Positions 54,923-63,381 are shown, counted from the stretch's first letter. The stretch: DNA of 64,000 nucleotides from CAWATG01 sp963785035 (GCA_963785035.1 CAWATG010000011.1:372001-436000), one strand, 5' to 3'. Notes: generated from the letters alone by a model not told the origin. Numbers and translations are program-made.

Positions 54923-57406
54923 ATGGGGAAAATGCGGCTCTCTGTGCGTCTGGAGGAAACGCTGTCCACGAGCCAAAGCCTGGGAGCACTGCTCCGTGCA
55001 GAGGGCTTGCTAACGCAGGCCCAGCTCGACGCGGCAATTTCCGACCAGGAAGGCAGCGCCAAACCGCTCGGACGGATTCTTATCGACCGTGGTCTGATCA
55101 CCGAAGTGGAGCTTGTTCGGACACTTGCTCGACAGCTCGGCATGGAGTTCGTCGACCTCGACGGCGTCGAGATCGACGCTTCGGCTGCCAACACGATTCC
55201 CGAAATGTTGGCGCGTCGCTACCAGGCATTGCCGATCGGCTGGGAAGGCGAATTCTTGGTCCTCGCCGTCGCCGATCCCGCCAACGTGTTCGCCGTTGAC
55301 GACATTCGTGCGATTGCGGGCGTCGAGCTCAAGACCGTGGTGGCGACCAGTTCCCAGGTTCTCGACGCCATCAGTCGAACATATCGCGCCGGCGGTGAAT
55401 CGCCGACCGCCGGTCTCGTCGATGAATCTGAGCTGGTGCCCGACGCCGAGGTGGCCGACGCCGCTCACGCTGCGGATCGCGATGGCGAGAACGGAAGTTC
55501 GCTGGATGTTGCCAGGGCGATCTTCGACCAGATCTCGGACTTCGATGCGCCCGCCGAGCCGGAGCGCGGCGACAGCGTCGAACCAACGACCGCCGAAACG
55601 GCCGACGCAACGGCCGATGCAACGGTCGACGTAACGGCCGAAGCCGATGCCGTCGTTGCGGGGAGCGAGGTCGTCGAACCTGCGCCTGAACCGCCCAAGT
55701 CGCGGCGCCGGTCGAAGAAGGCTGCGATTGAACCCGAAGCGCTCGCCGACCTCGACGTGATCGCACAGGCAGCATCCGAAGCTGCGGCCGTCCTCGAATC
55801 CCCACCCGAGGAGGTGAAGGCCCCTGAGTCTGCGCGTGAAGGTCGTGGCGTCGGTGATGGCGTCAACGCCGAGATCGACCGTCAGCGCGAGCGCGCCGCG
55901 AAAATTGGAATGCCATTCGTTGACCTGACCGAGTGGCAGATCGACGCGAGCGTGGTGTCGCTCATTCCCGAGGCTGTCGCTCGTCGATACCAGGTGCTCC
56001 CGATTGGATGGGACGACGACCGTCTCGTCATCGCGATGTTCGACCCGACGAACGTGTTCGCGATCGACGACATCCGCGCGATCACGAAAAGGGAGGTCAA
56101 GACCGTCGTCGTTGCGGGGTCGCAGCTTGGTGATGCGATCGACCGTGTCCACCGTCTCGATTCCGAAGTCGACACCGTGGCGCAGGCCGCGGCGACCGAA
56201 TTCGACACGCCCGACGACATCGCATCATTGCGTGAGGTCGTCGAGGATGCCCCGATCGTCAAGTTCGTCAACCTCTTGATCGCGCAGGCTGTGTCGGATC
56301 GGGCGTCGGACATCCATGTCGAGCCCACCGAACGTGACCTGCGGATCCGGTTCCGCATCGACGGTGTGCTGCACGAGGTGATGCACTCGCCCAAATCGAT
56401 CCAGGCTGGTGTGATCAGCCGCCTCAAGATCATGGCTGAGATCGACATCGCCGAGCGCCGGATCCCCCAGGATGGACGCATCTCGCTGTCGATCGGCGGC
56501 AAGCCGGTCGATCTTCGTGTCGCAACGCTTCCCACGGTGTACGGCGAGAAGATCGTCATGCGAATCCTCGACAAGAGCACCGCGCTGTTGCGGCTCGACG
56601 ATCTGGGCTTCCTTCCCGAAGCGGGAAAGCGTTTCGAACAGTCCTACCGCAAGCCGTACGGAACCATTCTCGTAACCGGTCCCACCGGGTCGGGAAAGTC
56701 GACCACGCTGTACGCGACGCTGAACATTCTCAATGAACCGGATCGGAACGTCATCACCGTTGAAGACCCGGTTGAGTATCGACTGGCCGGGATCAACCAG
56801 GTCCAGATCAATCCCAAGGCCGGGCTCTCGTTTGCGGCGGCCCTGCGATCGATCCTCCGGTCGGATCCCGACATCGTCCTCGTCGGCGAGATCCGCGACC
56901 GGGAAACTGCGGTGATCGCTGTGGAGGCAGCGTTGACCGGTCACCTCGTGCTCTCGACCTTGCACACCAACGATGCCGCCTCGACACCGATGCGACTGGT
57001 CGAAATGGGTGTGGAGCCGTTCCTCGTGACGAGCGCGCTCGACTGCGTCGTCGCCCAGCGGCTGGCTCGGCGCCTCTGCGAGCGCTGCCGCGAGCCGTTC
57101 CAGCCGACGGAGGCGGATCTGCTCGCTGCGTCCTGGCACGTCGAGGATCTCGACGAGCTGCCGACGCTGTATCGGGCGGCGGGATGCGCCACCTGTGGGC
57201 GGACGGGCTATAAGGGGCGTTTCGGTATTCATGAGGTGATGACGCTTTCCGAGGAGATCGAGCGGGCGATCATCGAGCGCAGGTCGACCGAGGACATCAA
57301 GAAGATCGCGACCATGCAGGGGATGGTCCCGATGCGAGATGACGGCCTCCGTAAGGTTGCGGCAGGGCTGACGAGCCTCGAGGAAATCTTCCGAGTCGTC
57401 GCCTGA
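54923..57406 (+). CDS. pilB: Type IV pilus extension ATPase PilB with duplicated T2SSE_N region
   Basis: 827 residues. Residues about 17-150 are an MshEN-type domain with both paired motifs (SLGALLRAEGLLTQAQLDAA and PLGRILIDRGLITEVELVRT). An acidic/Ala-rich linker follows, then a second copy of the later half (PFVDLTEWQIDASVVSLIPE to VVVAGSQLGDAIDRV, about 320-410) without the paired motifs. The motor core starts near 420 (VKFVNLLIAQAVSDRASDIHVE), with Walker A GPTGSGKSTT at about 585-594, LVGEIRDRETA (Walker B), and a zinc four-Cys site (CERCREPF and CATCGRTGYKG, about 717-757). Hydrolyses ATP to polymerise pilin. No clear Shine-Dalgarno sequence. Confidence 0.93.
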   Translation: MGKMRLSVRLEETLSTSQSLGALLRAEGLLTQAQLDAAISDQEGSAKPLGRILIDRGLITEVELVRTLARQLGMEFVDLDGVEIDASAANTIPEMLARRYQALPIGWEGEFLVLAVADPANVFAVDDIRAIAGVELKTVVATSSQVLDAISRTYRAGGESPTAGLVDESELVPDAEVADAAHAADRDGENGSSLDVARAIFDQISDFDAPAEPERGDSVEPTTAETADATADATVDVTAEADAVVAGSEVVEPAPEPPKSRRRSKKAAIEPEALADLDVIAQAASEAAAVLESPPEEVKAPESAREGRGVGDGVNAEIDRQRERAAKIGMPFVDLTEWQIDASVVSLIPEAVARRYQVLPIGWDDDRLVIAMFDPTNVFAIDDIRAITKREVKTVVVAGSQLGDAIDRVHRLDSEVDTVAQAAATEFDTPDDIASLREVVEDAPIVKFVNLLIAQAVSDRASDIHVEPTERDLRIRFRIDGVLHEVMHSPKSIQAGVISRLKIMAEIDIAERRIPQDGRISLSIGGKPVDLRVATLPTVYGEKIVMRILDKSTALLRLDDLGFLPEAGKRFEQSYRKPYGTILVTGPTGSGKSTTLYATLNILNEPDRNVITVEDPVEYRLAGINQVQINPKAGLSFAAALRSILRSDPDIVLVGEIRDRETAVIAVEAALTGHLVLSTLHTNDAASTPMRLVEMGVEPFLVTSALDCVVAQRLARRLCERCREPFQPTEADLLAASWHVEDLDELPTLYRAAGCATCGRTGYKGRFGIHEVMTLSEEIERAIIERRSTEDIKKIATMQGMVPMRDDGLRKVAAGLTSLEEIFRVVA

Positions 57407-57422
57407 GAGCGGCCGGGCCGAC

Positions 57423-59003
57423 TTGGCTCATCAAGGTTTGGGCTCCGATCGCCGATATGTGGGCATGTTGGCTGGTCAGGCGCGACGCCTGGGTGAGTTC
57501 CTTGTGGATCGTCACGTGCTCTCGCGCGACGACCTCGAGGTGGCGGTTGCCGAGTCCCGCCAGTCGGGCGACGCCCTGCCCAAGATCCTGCTGCGTGCAG
57601 GTCTGGTGGCGGAGAAGGATCTCACCGCGGCGATTGCCGAGTCGCTCAGTCTTCGCTTCATCGACTTCAGTGCCACCCCGTTGCATCCCGATGCCGCGTC
57701 GATCATTCCGGCCGACGTCGCTCGACGGCATCTTGCAATCGGGGTGCACTTCGAGGGTGACAAGTTGGTTGTGGCGTTTGCGGAGCCCAACGACGACGAG
57801 GCGGTCGCTGCGGTTGCGGCCTCGACAGCATTCGAGATCATCGCGGTGGCAGCGGGTCGCCTCGAGCTGAGCAACGTCGTGAAAGCGGTATACGGCGCGG
57901 GTGCTCACTCGGCCGATGATGTGGCCGGCAGCGATGGGGTTCCGCTCGACATCAACGAGCTCCTCGAATGCGTCCTCCAGCGAAAAGGATCGGACCTCCA
58001 CCTGACGGCGGGTTCACCCCCGGTCGTGCGCGTGCACGGCCAGCTCGTGCCACTTCGTGAGTTCCCGGTGCTCAACGGCTCCCAGATCCGCGAGATGATC
58101 TACGCCGTGCTGTCCCAGAAGCAGCGCGAGAAGTTCGAGAACGAGCACGAACTCGACACGTCGTACTCGATGCCCGGTCGCAGTCGCTTCCGCGTCAATG
58201 TGTTTCTGCAGCGCGACTCGGTCGGATGCGTCATGCGTGTGATCCCATACGAGATCGTCGACTTCGACACGCTGGGTGTTCCGCCGACGGTTCGCCCCTT
58301 TGCCGAACTCCCGCGGGGGCTGGTGCTGGTCACCGGTCCGACCGGTTCGGGAAAGTCGACGACCCTCGCGTCGCTCATCGACATCGTGAATCGGACGAAG
58401 CCCGTTCACATCATGACGGTCGAGGACCCGATCGAGTTCCTGCACCAACACAAGCGCGCGATCGTGAATCAGCGCGAGGTGGGGGAGGACACGTATTCGT
58501 TCGCAGCGGCGCTCAAGCATGTGTTGCGCCAGGATCCAGACGTCATCCTCGTCGGCGAGATGCGTGACCTCGACACCATCACCACGGCGTTGACGGCTGC
58601 CGAGACCGGTCACCTCGTCTTCGCGACCCTGCACACGCAGGACGCGCCGCAGTCCATCGACCGCATCATCGACGTGTTCCCGTCGGCGCAGCAGCAGCAG
58701 GTTCGGGTGCAGCTCGCATCGTCATTGCAGGGAATCGTGACGCAACAGCTCCTACCGACGCCTGACGGTACGGCCCGGGTCATTGCGTGCGAGGTACTGG
58801 TCGCCACCCCGGCGATCCGGAACCTGATCCGCGAAGGCAAGGTCCATCAGATCTATTCCTTGATGCAGGCAGGCGGCAAGTTCGGAATGATCACGATGGA
58901 TCAGTCGCTTGCGAGCTTGGTGACCGCCGGACGCATCACTTTTGATGTCGCTGCCGAGCGTTGTGCGAACGAAGGCGATCTCCAGCGCCTCTTGGGCCGG
59001 TAA
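57423..59003 (+). CDS. pilT: Type IV pilus retraction ATPase PilT with N-terminal MshEN domain
   Basis: 526 residues, about 170 longer than usual PilT. The extra N-terminus (about 15-160) is an MshEN-like domain with both paired motifs (RLGEFLVDRHVLSRDDLEVA and ALPKILLRAGLVAEKDLTAA). The normal PilT core follows from about 178 (DINELLECVLQRKGSDLHLT), with Walker A GPTGSGKSTT near 304-312, VGEMRDLDTI, HTQDA and the retraction motif AIRNLIREGKVHQIYSLMQ. The AIRNLIRE motif supports PilT rather than PilB or PilU. Depolymerises pili. TTG 57423 is the default start, 17 bases after pilB; ATG 57465 would also keep the domain nearly whole. Confidence 0.92.
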   Translation: MAHQGLGSDRRYVGMLAGQARRLGEFLVDRHVLSRDDLEVAVAESRQSGDALPKILLRAGLVAEKDLTAAIAESLSLRFIDFSATPLHPDAASIIPADVARRHLAIGVHFEGDKLVVAFAEPNDDEAVAAVAASTAFEIIAVAAGRLELSNVVKAVYGAGAHSADDVAGSDGVPLDINELLECVLQRKGSDLHLTAGSPPVVRVHGQLVPLREFPVLNGSQIREMIYAVLSQKQREKFENEHELDTSYSMPGRSRFRVNVFLQRDSVGCVMRVIPYEIVDFDTLGVPPTVRPFAELPRGLVLVTGPTGSGKSTTLASLIDIVNRTKPVHIMTVEDPIEFLHQHKRAIVNQREVGEDTYSFAAALKHVLRQDPDVILVGEMRDLDTITTALTAAETGHLVFATLHTQDAPQSIDRIIDVFPSAQQQQVRVQLASSLQGIVTQQLLPTPDGTARVIACEVLVATPAIRNLIREGKVHQIYSLMQAGGKFGMITMDQSLASLVTAGRITFDVAAERCANEGDLQRLLGR

Positions 59004-59020
59004 GGCGAGGAGTCCACGAC

Positions 59021-60241
59021 ATGGCAACGACATTTGCATACAAGGTTCGGGATCGCAACGGCAAGATCGTCGAAGGCGAGCTCGAGGGCGACAGCTTGGT
59101 CCTCGTGACCGGAAAGCTTCGGACGATGGGCTACACGCCCATTTCGATCCAGCAGCAGGACGCCTCGAAACTCAAGACCGAAATCAAGATCCCCGGATTT
59201 TCCAACCGGATCAAGCTCAAGGACGTGGCCGTCTTCTCGCGTCAGTTCGCGACGATGATCAACTCCGGCCTCTCGATGCTGCGTGCGCTGACAATCCTCT
59301 CGGAACAGACCGAGAACAAGGAGCTTGGCAGGGTTGCCGGTGAGGTCCGCCTCGACGTTGAGCGCGGCAGTTCCCTGTCAGGCGCGCTGTCTCGCCACCC
59401 GAAGGCGTTCAACCGGCTCTATGTCTCGATGGTCAAGTCGGGCGAGGCCGGCGGTGTGTTGGACTCGGTGCTGATGCGTCTCGCCGACACGATCGAGAAG
59501 CAGGTGGAGCTTCGCCGCAAGATCAAATCCGCGATGACCTACCCGGTCGTTGTGGGCTTCCTCGTGTTCGCCATCGCAGGCGCGATGATCGTCTTCGTGG
59601 TCCCGATGTTCGGGAACATCTACAAGGATCTCGGCGGCACGCTGCCGTTACCGACACGGGTGCTGCTGAAGGTCTCCGAGATCGTGCGCAAGTTCGTGAT
59701 TCTGTTGGTGATGGCCGGAATCGGAATTGTCGTCGGGCTGCGGAAGTGGGTCAACACCCCGTCGGGTCGTCGTCAGTGGGATGCGTTGAAGTTGCGCATT
59801 CCGGTGTTCGGCGGACTCGTGCGAAAGACCGCGTTGGCTCGTTTCTCTCGCACGCTCGCCGCATTGACGCGCTCGGGCGTTCCGATTCTGGAGTCGCTCG
59901 AGATCGTTGCCGATACAGCCGGCAACGAGGTCGTCGCCGACGCGGTGCGCGATACCCAGGCTGCGGTGAAGGGCGGCGAGTCACTCGCGAAGCCGTTGGA
60001 GCGCCATGAGGTCTTCCCGCCGATGGTTGTGCAGATGATGGCGGTGGGTGAGGAGACCGGTGCGCTCGACGAGATGCTCGACAAGATCGCGGACTTCTAC
60101 GACCAGGAGGTCGAGGCGACCGTTGACGCGCTGACCTCGCTGATCGAACCGCTACTGATCGTGGTGATGGGTCTCACCGTCGGAGGCATGATCATCAGTT
60201 TGTACATGCCGATGTTCAACATCGTGAAGCTCATCGAATAG
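59021..60241 (+). CDS. pilC: Type IV pilus inner-membrane platform protein PilC
   Basis: 406 residues, two GspF domains. Starts MATTFAYKVRDRNGKIVEGE; KLKDVAVFSRQFATMINSGLSMLRALTIL is the first GspF domain and ARFSRTLAALTRSGVPILESLEI the second. Membrane helices at about 170-195, 222-245 and 375-398. Forms the base that transmits PilB/PilT motion to the pilin. GGCGAGGAG stands before ATG 59021. Confidence 0.94.
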   Translation: MATTFAYKVRDRNGKIVEGELEGDSLVLVTGKLRTMGYTPISIQQQDASKLKTEIKIPGFSNRIKLKDVAVFSRQFATMINSGLSMLRALTILSEQTENKELGRVAGEVRLDVERGSSLSGALSRHPKAFNRLYVSMVKSGEAGGVLDSVLMRLADTIEKQVELRRKIKSAMTYPVVVGFLVFAIAGAMIVFVVPMFGNIYKDLGGTLPLPTRVLLKVSEIVRKFVILLVMAGIGIVVGLRKWVNTPSGRRQWDALKLRIPVFGGLVRKTALARFSRTLAALTRSGVPILESLEIVADTAGNEVVADAVRDTQAAVKGGESLAKPLERHEVFPPMVVQMMAVGEETGALDEMLDKIADFYDQEVEATVDALTSLIEPLLIVVMGLTVGGMIISLYMPMFNIVKLIE

Positions 60242-60244
60242 CGG

Positions 60245-60258
60245 CGAGGCCCGCCTCG
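60245..60258. terminator. Short hairpin between convergent pilC and the channel gene
   Basis: cgagg at 60245-60249 and cctcg at 60254-60258 with a 4-base loop lie in the 21-base gap between two convergent stops. The stem is short and has no T run; a weak bidirectional candidate. Confidence 0.3.
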
Positions 60259-60262
60259 AGTA

Positions 60263-61493
60263 TCACGGGGCGCCCTGGTGGAGGCGGTGACTGTGAAACA
60301 GGCCGCGCTCAGCCGATGTGAGCACGCTCGCCGCGCAGATGATGATGAACCAGGGGGCGAGGCCGGCGCCGAAAACCTCTGCGCCCATCACCACGCACGC
60401 GATCGGTGTGTTGGCTGCCCCGGCGAAGACCGCGACGTAGCCGAGCATGGCGAACAGCGGAATCGGTGCACCGAGCCAATCGCCGAGCGTGACACCCGCC
60501 GTCGCGCCCATGACGAAGAGCGGGGTGACCTCGCCTCCCTGAAAGCCGCTTCCGAGGGTCACTGCGGTGAGGACGAGCTTCCACGCGAAGGCGAACGTAG
60601 CGATGCCGACGCCGCCTGCGAGCGACGCCTCCACCAGATCGGTCGAGGCGCCGAGATATTCGCGAGTTCCGACGATTCCGGTCAGGGCGATGATCGCCAA
60701 ACCGCCGATTGCCAAACGGAGCGGCGGGTACTGCAGGAGGTGGCCGAGCACCTTCTGGATCCGATGGGTGAGGCCGACGAACGAAGCCGCAAGGAGCCCG
60801 CACGCCAGCCCGGCGAGCGCGACCTTCACAACGAGCAGCGCTGATACGTCGAAGTCGGGCCGAGTGCTGAGCACGTCCTCGTGGAGCCCGAATCCGCGCA
60901 CGATGCGAGCGGCGACGAACGCCGCCGCGAGCGCAGGAACAAAAGCGCCGTAGCGGCGGTGTCCGCGTGCCTGGACCTCGAGAGCGAATACCGCGCCCGC
61001 GACAGGCGTACCGAACGCGCCGCCGAAAGCACCGGCCACGGCCGTGACCAAGACCAGGCGCCGGTCGTCGCGGTCGAGTCGCAGCATGCGGGCCATCGCG
61101 TCGCTGAGGCTCCCCGCCATCTGTATCGCGACGCCCTCACGTCCGGCCGAACCGCCGAAGAGATGCGTACTCACGGCTGCTACCAGCACGAAGGGCGCCA
61201 TGCGACGCGGCACCCACGCGCGGCTCGTGGATCTCGTCGATGATCAGGGCGTTGCCATGGCGCGCGTCGCCCGCGAAGTGGTGGTAGATCGCCCCCATCG
61301 TCAACCCGGCCACCGGCAGGATCCACAACATCCAGGAATGCGCGAGGCGGGTTCGGGTCGCCCAGGAGAGGCCCTCGAGGAAGGCCGAGACGGCGAGACC
61401 GGAGACGGCGCCGACCAGTACACCGAGCCCGATGCCCCGAGCGGTGCGCCGAGCGGCACGCGCCGGGAACCATCGCCACATCCCGAAAGTCAC
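60263..61493 (-). CDS. ClC-family (voltage-gated chloride channel type) protein, one apparent frameshift
   Basis: About 409 residues after repair. Many membrane helices; conserved ClC blocks GGSAGREGVAIQMAG, FGTPVAGAVFALE and GSGFQGGEVTPLFVMGATAG (the ion-pathway loop). GNALIIDEIHEPRV near the N-terminal half is typical of a bacterial ClC subfamily that lacks the GSGIP loop. An extra base in the plus-strand CCC at 61213-61215 separates the first 90 residues. Exports or exchanges halide ions; ion and mechanism not known. It sits antisense inside the pilus locus, between pilC and pilA, with no evident link to pili. Confidence 0.85.
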
Positions 61494-61733
61494 GTTATCG
61501 GCCGTATCGGGGTGAAATGCGCAGGTTCAAATAGCCCGAAGGTTCCCAACGAGTACTCAAGGTCCCCTCGGGAACTGGCCGATAGGGATTTTGACGGATC
61601 GGAGCCTGCCTTTACGCGAATCGTCGAGCGGTCCCGACGCCCCAAGGTCGAGGTCACTCGTACCAACTGAGGCAGGGTCGAGACGTCACTGACATCACTA
61701 TCAACCAAACCTACCCAGCTAGAGGAGCACCAG

Positions 61734-62291
61734 ATGATTGACACCCTGCGAGCCATTCGGGCGAAGCGGGATTCCGAGGACGAGGGTTTCACCCTCATCG
61801 AGCTCATGGTGGTCGTACTCATTATTGCGATTCTCATCGCGATCGCCATCCCGACCTTCCTCGGCGCCCGTACCAAGGCCAACGACCGCGCTGTGCAGTC
61901 CAACCTGCGCAACGCACACTCCAACGCAAAGACCGTGTTCACCGACTCGGAGGACTACGGCACCACCGCCGCCCTCGTGACGGCGCTGGGTGCTGCTGAG
62001 CCTGCGTTGACCTATTCAGGGACTGCTGACACCGCATCCACGGCACCGAAGGAGGTCTCGGTGAACGTTCCGGCGTCGTGGCTCCCGCTGTCGGCGACCA
62101 CCGTCTACATGGCGGGTCTTTCGAAGAGCGGCGACTGCTTCGCCGTCCGCTCGCAAGACGGCACCGGTGGGTTGGGCACCAAATTCGCCAAGGTTCCCTC
62201 CGGGTCGGCCTGCACCGGTGCGGTTGCTGCCGGCTTGGCCGCGAGTCGTGGTCGGACAAGTGGTAGACGCACGGGCGTGATCAGCGTTTGA
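61734..62291 (+). CDS. pilA: Major type IV pilin, with a likely frameshift near its 3' end
   Basis: 185 residues as read. Leader MIDTLRAIRAKRDSEDEG, then FTLIELMVVVLIIAILIAIAIP, a perfect prepilin cleavage and polymerisation helix with Glu5. The globular part has a Cys pair (SGDCFAV and GSACTGA) expected to form the C-terminal disulphide loop. If one base is missing near 62238-62244, the end becomes AAESWSDKW with a stop at 62266 and 177 residues; a Trp-ending tail looks more natural than the basic tail in the given frame. AGAGGAG precedes the ATG. The 240 bases upstream hold no gene; no promoter stood out. Confidence 0.92.
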   Translation: MIDTLRAIRAKRDSEDEGFTLIELMVVVLIIAILIAIAIPTFLGARTKANDRAVQSNLRNAHSNAKTVFTDSEDYGTTAALVTALGAAEPALTYSGTADTASTAPKEVSVNVPASWLPLSATTVYMAGLSKSGDCFAVRSQDGTGGLGTKFAKVPSGSACTGAVAAGLAASRGRTSGRRTGVISV

Positions 62292-62320
62292 TCACGAGCT
62301 GTGTGCGAACTGCGAAACAC

Positions 62321-62359
62321 GTCGGCGCCCGGGATGGAACGTTCCTCCCGGGCGCCGAC
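62321..62359 (+). terminator. Strong nested hairpin after pilA
   Basis: A perfect 14-bp inverted repeat (62321-62334 gtcggcgcccggga and 62346-62359) encloses an 11-base loop whose bases 62336-62345 (ggaacgttcc) are themselves a palindrome. No T run follows. It lies between pilA and pilD and would separate high pilin expression from pilD, besides protecting the pilA mRNA 3' end. Confidence 0.7.
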
Positions 62360-62411
62360 GCGATCGCACCACGCAGCTGGACGGATCGCCGTCTCCCACA
62401 GCATCGCTGCC

Positions 62412-62417
62412 TAGCCT
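62412..62417 (+). promoter_or_regulatory. Candidate -10 box for leaderless pilD transcript
   Basis: TAGCCT ends 6 bases before the ATG at 62424 and follows the pilA terminator hairpin by 52 bases. No Shine-Dalgarno sequence is visible. Same hexamer and spacing as before alaS. Confidence 0.5.
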
Positions 62418-62423
62418 TCGATC

Positions 62424-63206
62424 ATGGATCCCAACACCTTCCTCACCATCGCCGCGGGAATCCTCGGGCTCCTCGTCGGATCGTTTCTCAACGTCGTGAT
62501 CTGGCGTGTCCCGCGTGGCGAATCGGTGGTCGCGCCCCGCTCGCAATGTCCCGTCTGCGCCGCGCAGCTCCGCGCCATCGACAACGTTCCTGTCATCTCG
62601 TGGCTCGTGCTGCGGGCGCGGTGTCACCATTGCGGTGCGCACATCTCTCTTCGCTACCCGCTCGTCGAGCTCGGATGTGGCGCCCTGTTCGCCGCCGTCG
62701 GCGCCGAGTATGCAGAGTCCTGGGCCATGCCGGCGTACCTCGTGTTCGCCGGCGCGCTGCTTGCGCTGTCGGTCATCGACATCGAGCACTATCGGTTGCC
62801 GAACAGGATCGTCTACCCGCTCTCGATCGTTCTGCCCGTATTGGTCGGTGTCGCTGCGATCGCGGATCACGATCTCGGCGGGTGGGGGAGAGCCCTCGCT
62901 GCAGGGGCGGCGGCATTCACGGGAATGCTGGTGCTGCATCTCATCTCGCCCAAGGGCATGGGACTCGGCGACGTCAAGCTCGCGTTCTCGCTCGGTGTCG
63001 CGCTCGGGTGGCTCGGATGGGTCGAGCTCATGCTCGGGCTGGTGCTCGGATTCCTCTACGGAGCGGTGATCGGCGTGTTCCTGATTGCCACGAAGCTGCG
63101 GGGCCGGCGCGATCCCGTTCCGTTCGGTCCGTTCCTCGCCGCCGGCGCGATGACCATGGTGCTCTGGGGTGCGCCCATCGTCGATTGGTACACGGGGCGC
63201 GGATAG
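62424..63206 (+). CDS. pilD: Prepilin peptidase/N-methyltransferase
   Basis: 260 residues, multiple membrane helices. N-terminal domain with SFLNVVIWRVPRGESVV and the zinc-type CPVC/CHHC cysteines; the aspartyl protease sites are in ALSVIDIEHYRLPNRIV and GMGLGDVKLAFSLG. Cleaves prepilin leaders after Gly and methylates the new N-terminus. Expected substrates in this window are PilA and the minor prepilins at 39578-43353. Confidence 0.94.
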   Translation: MDPNTFLTIAAGILGLLVGSFLNVVIWRVPRGESVVAPRSQCPVCAAQLRAIDNVPVISWLVLRARCHHCGAHISLRYPLVELGCGALFAAVGAEYAESWAMPAYLVFAGALLALSVIDIEHYRLPNRIVYPLSIVLPVLVGVAAIADHDLGGWGRALAAGAAAFTGMLVLHLISPKGMGLGDVKLAFSLGVALGWLGWVELMLGLVLGFLYGAVIGVFLIATKLRGRRDPVPFGPFLAAGAMTMVLWGAPIVDWYTGRG

Positions 63207-63236
63207 CACGACGCCCCATCTCTGCAAACGGGAGAT

Positions 63237-63318
63237 GTTGCGCAAGGGGAATAAGTTGCGCATTATGACCAAAGTGCAAAAGAGTCGCTTTGAGTCGCTC
63301 AAACACTCAATTTGAGCG
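63237..63318. promoter_or_regulatory. Repeat-rich operator-like region upstream of the HTH/pilM genes
   Basis: Within a locally AT-richer stretch three patterns occur. gttgcgca is repeated at 63237-63244 and 63255-63262 (18-base period), the first copy overlapping the palindrome ttgcgcaa (63238-63245). gagtcgct is repeated at 63282-63289 and 63292-63299 (10-base period). An 8-bp inverted repeat, cgctcaaa at 63296-63303 and tttgagcg at 63311-63318, ends 5 bases before the candidate -35. Likely protein-binding sites; the binder is unknown. Confidence 0.5.
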
Positions 63319-63323
63319 TCAGA

Positions 63324-63353
63324 TTGACGATTGTTGTCAGTGAAGCCTACTGT
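63324..63353 (+). promoter_or_regulatory. Candidate promoter of the HTH/pilM operon
   Basis: TTGACG at 63324-63329 and TACTGT at 63348-63353 with an 18-base spacer. The transcript would have an untranslated leader of about 20 bases before the GTG at 63382, which contains GGGCGGGGG as a possible Shine-Dalgarno. Confidence 0.5.
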
Positions 63354-63381
63354 TGACCGAGTTGCTTGAAGGGCGGGGGTC

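Noticed and set aside
61520..61540. tRNA-like GGTTCAAAT near the pilA upstream region
   Set aside because: Flanking bases do not form a T-arm stem and no acceptor or anticodon arms can be drawn.
471..62266. Programmed ribosomal frameshifting as the cause of the split genes
   Set aside because: The sites share no slippery sequence or downstream structure, occur in unrelated genes at arbitrary positions, and up to three shifts occur in one gene. Sequencing error explains them more simply.
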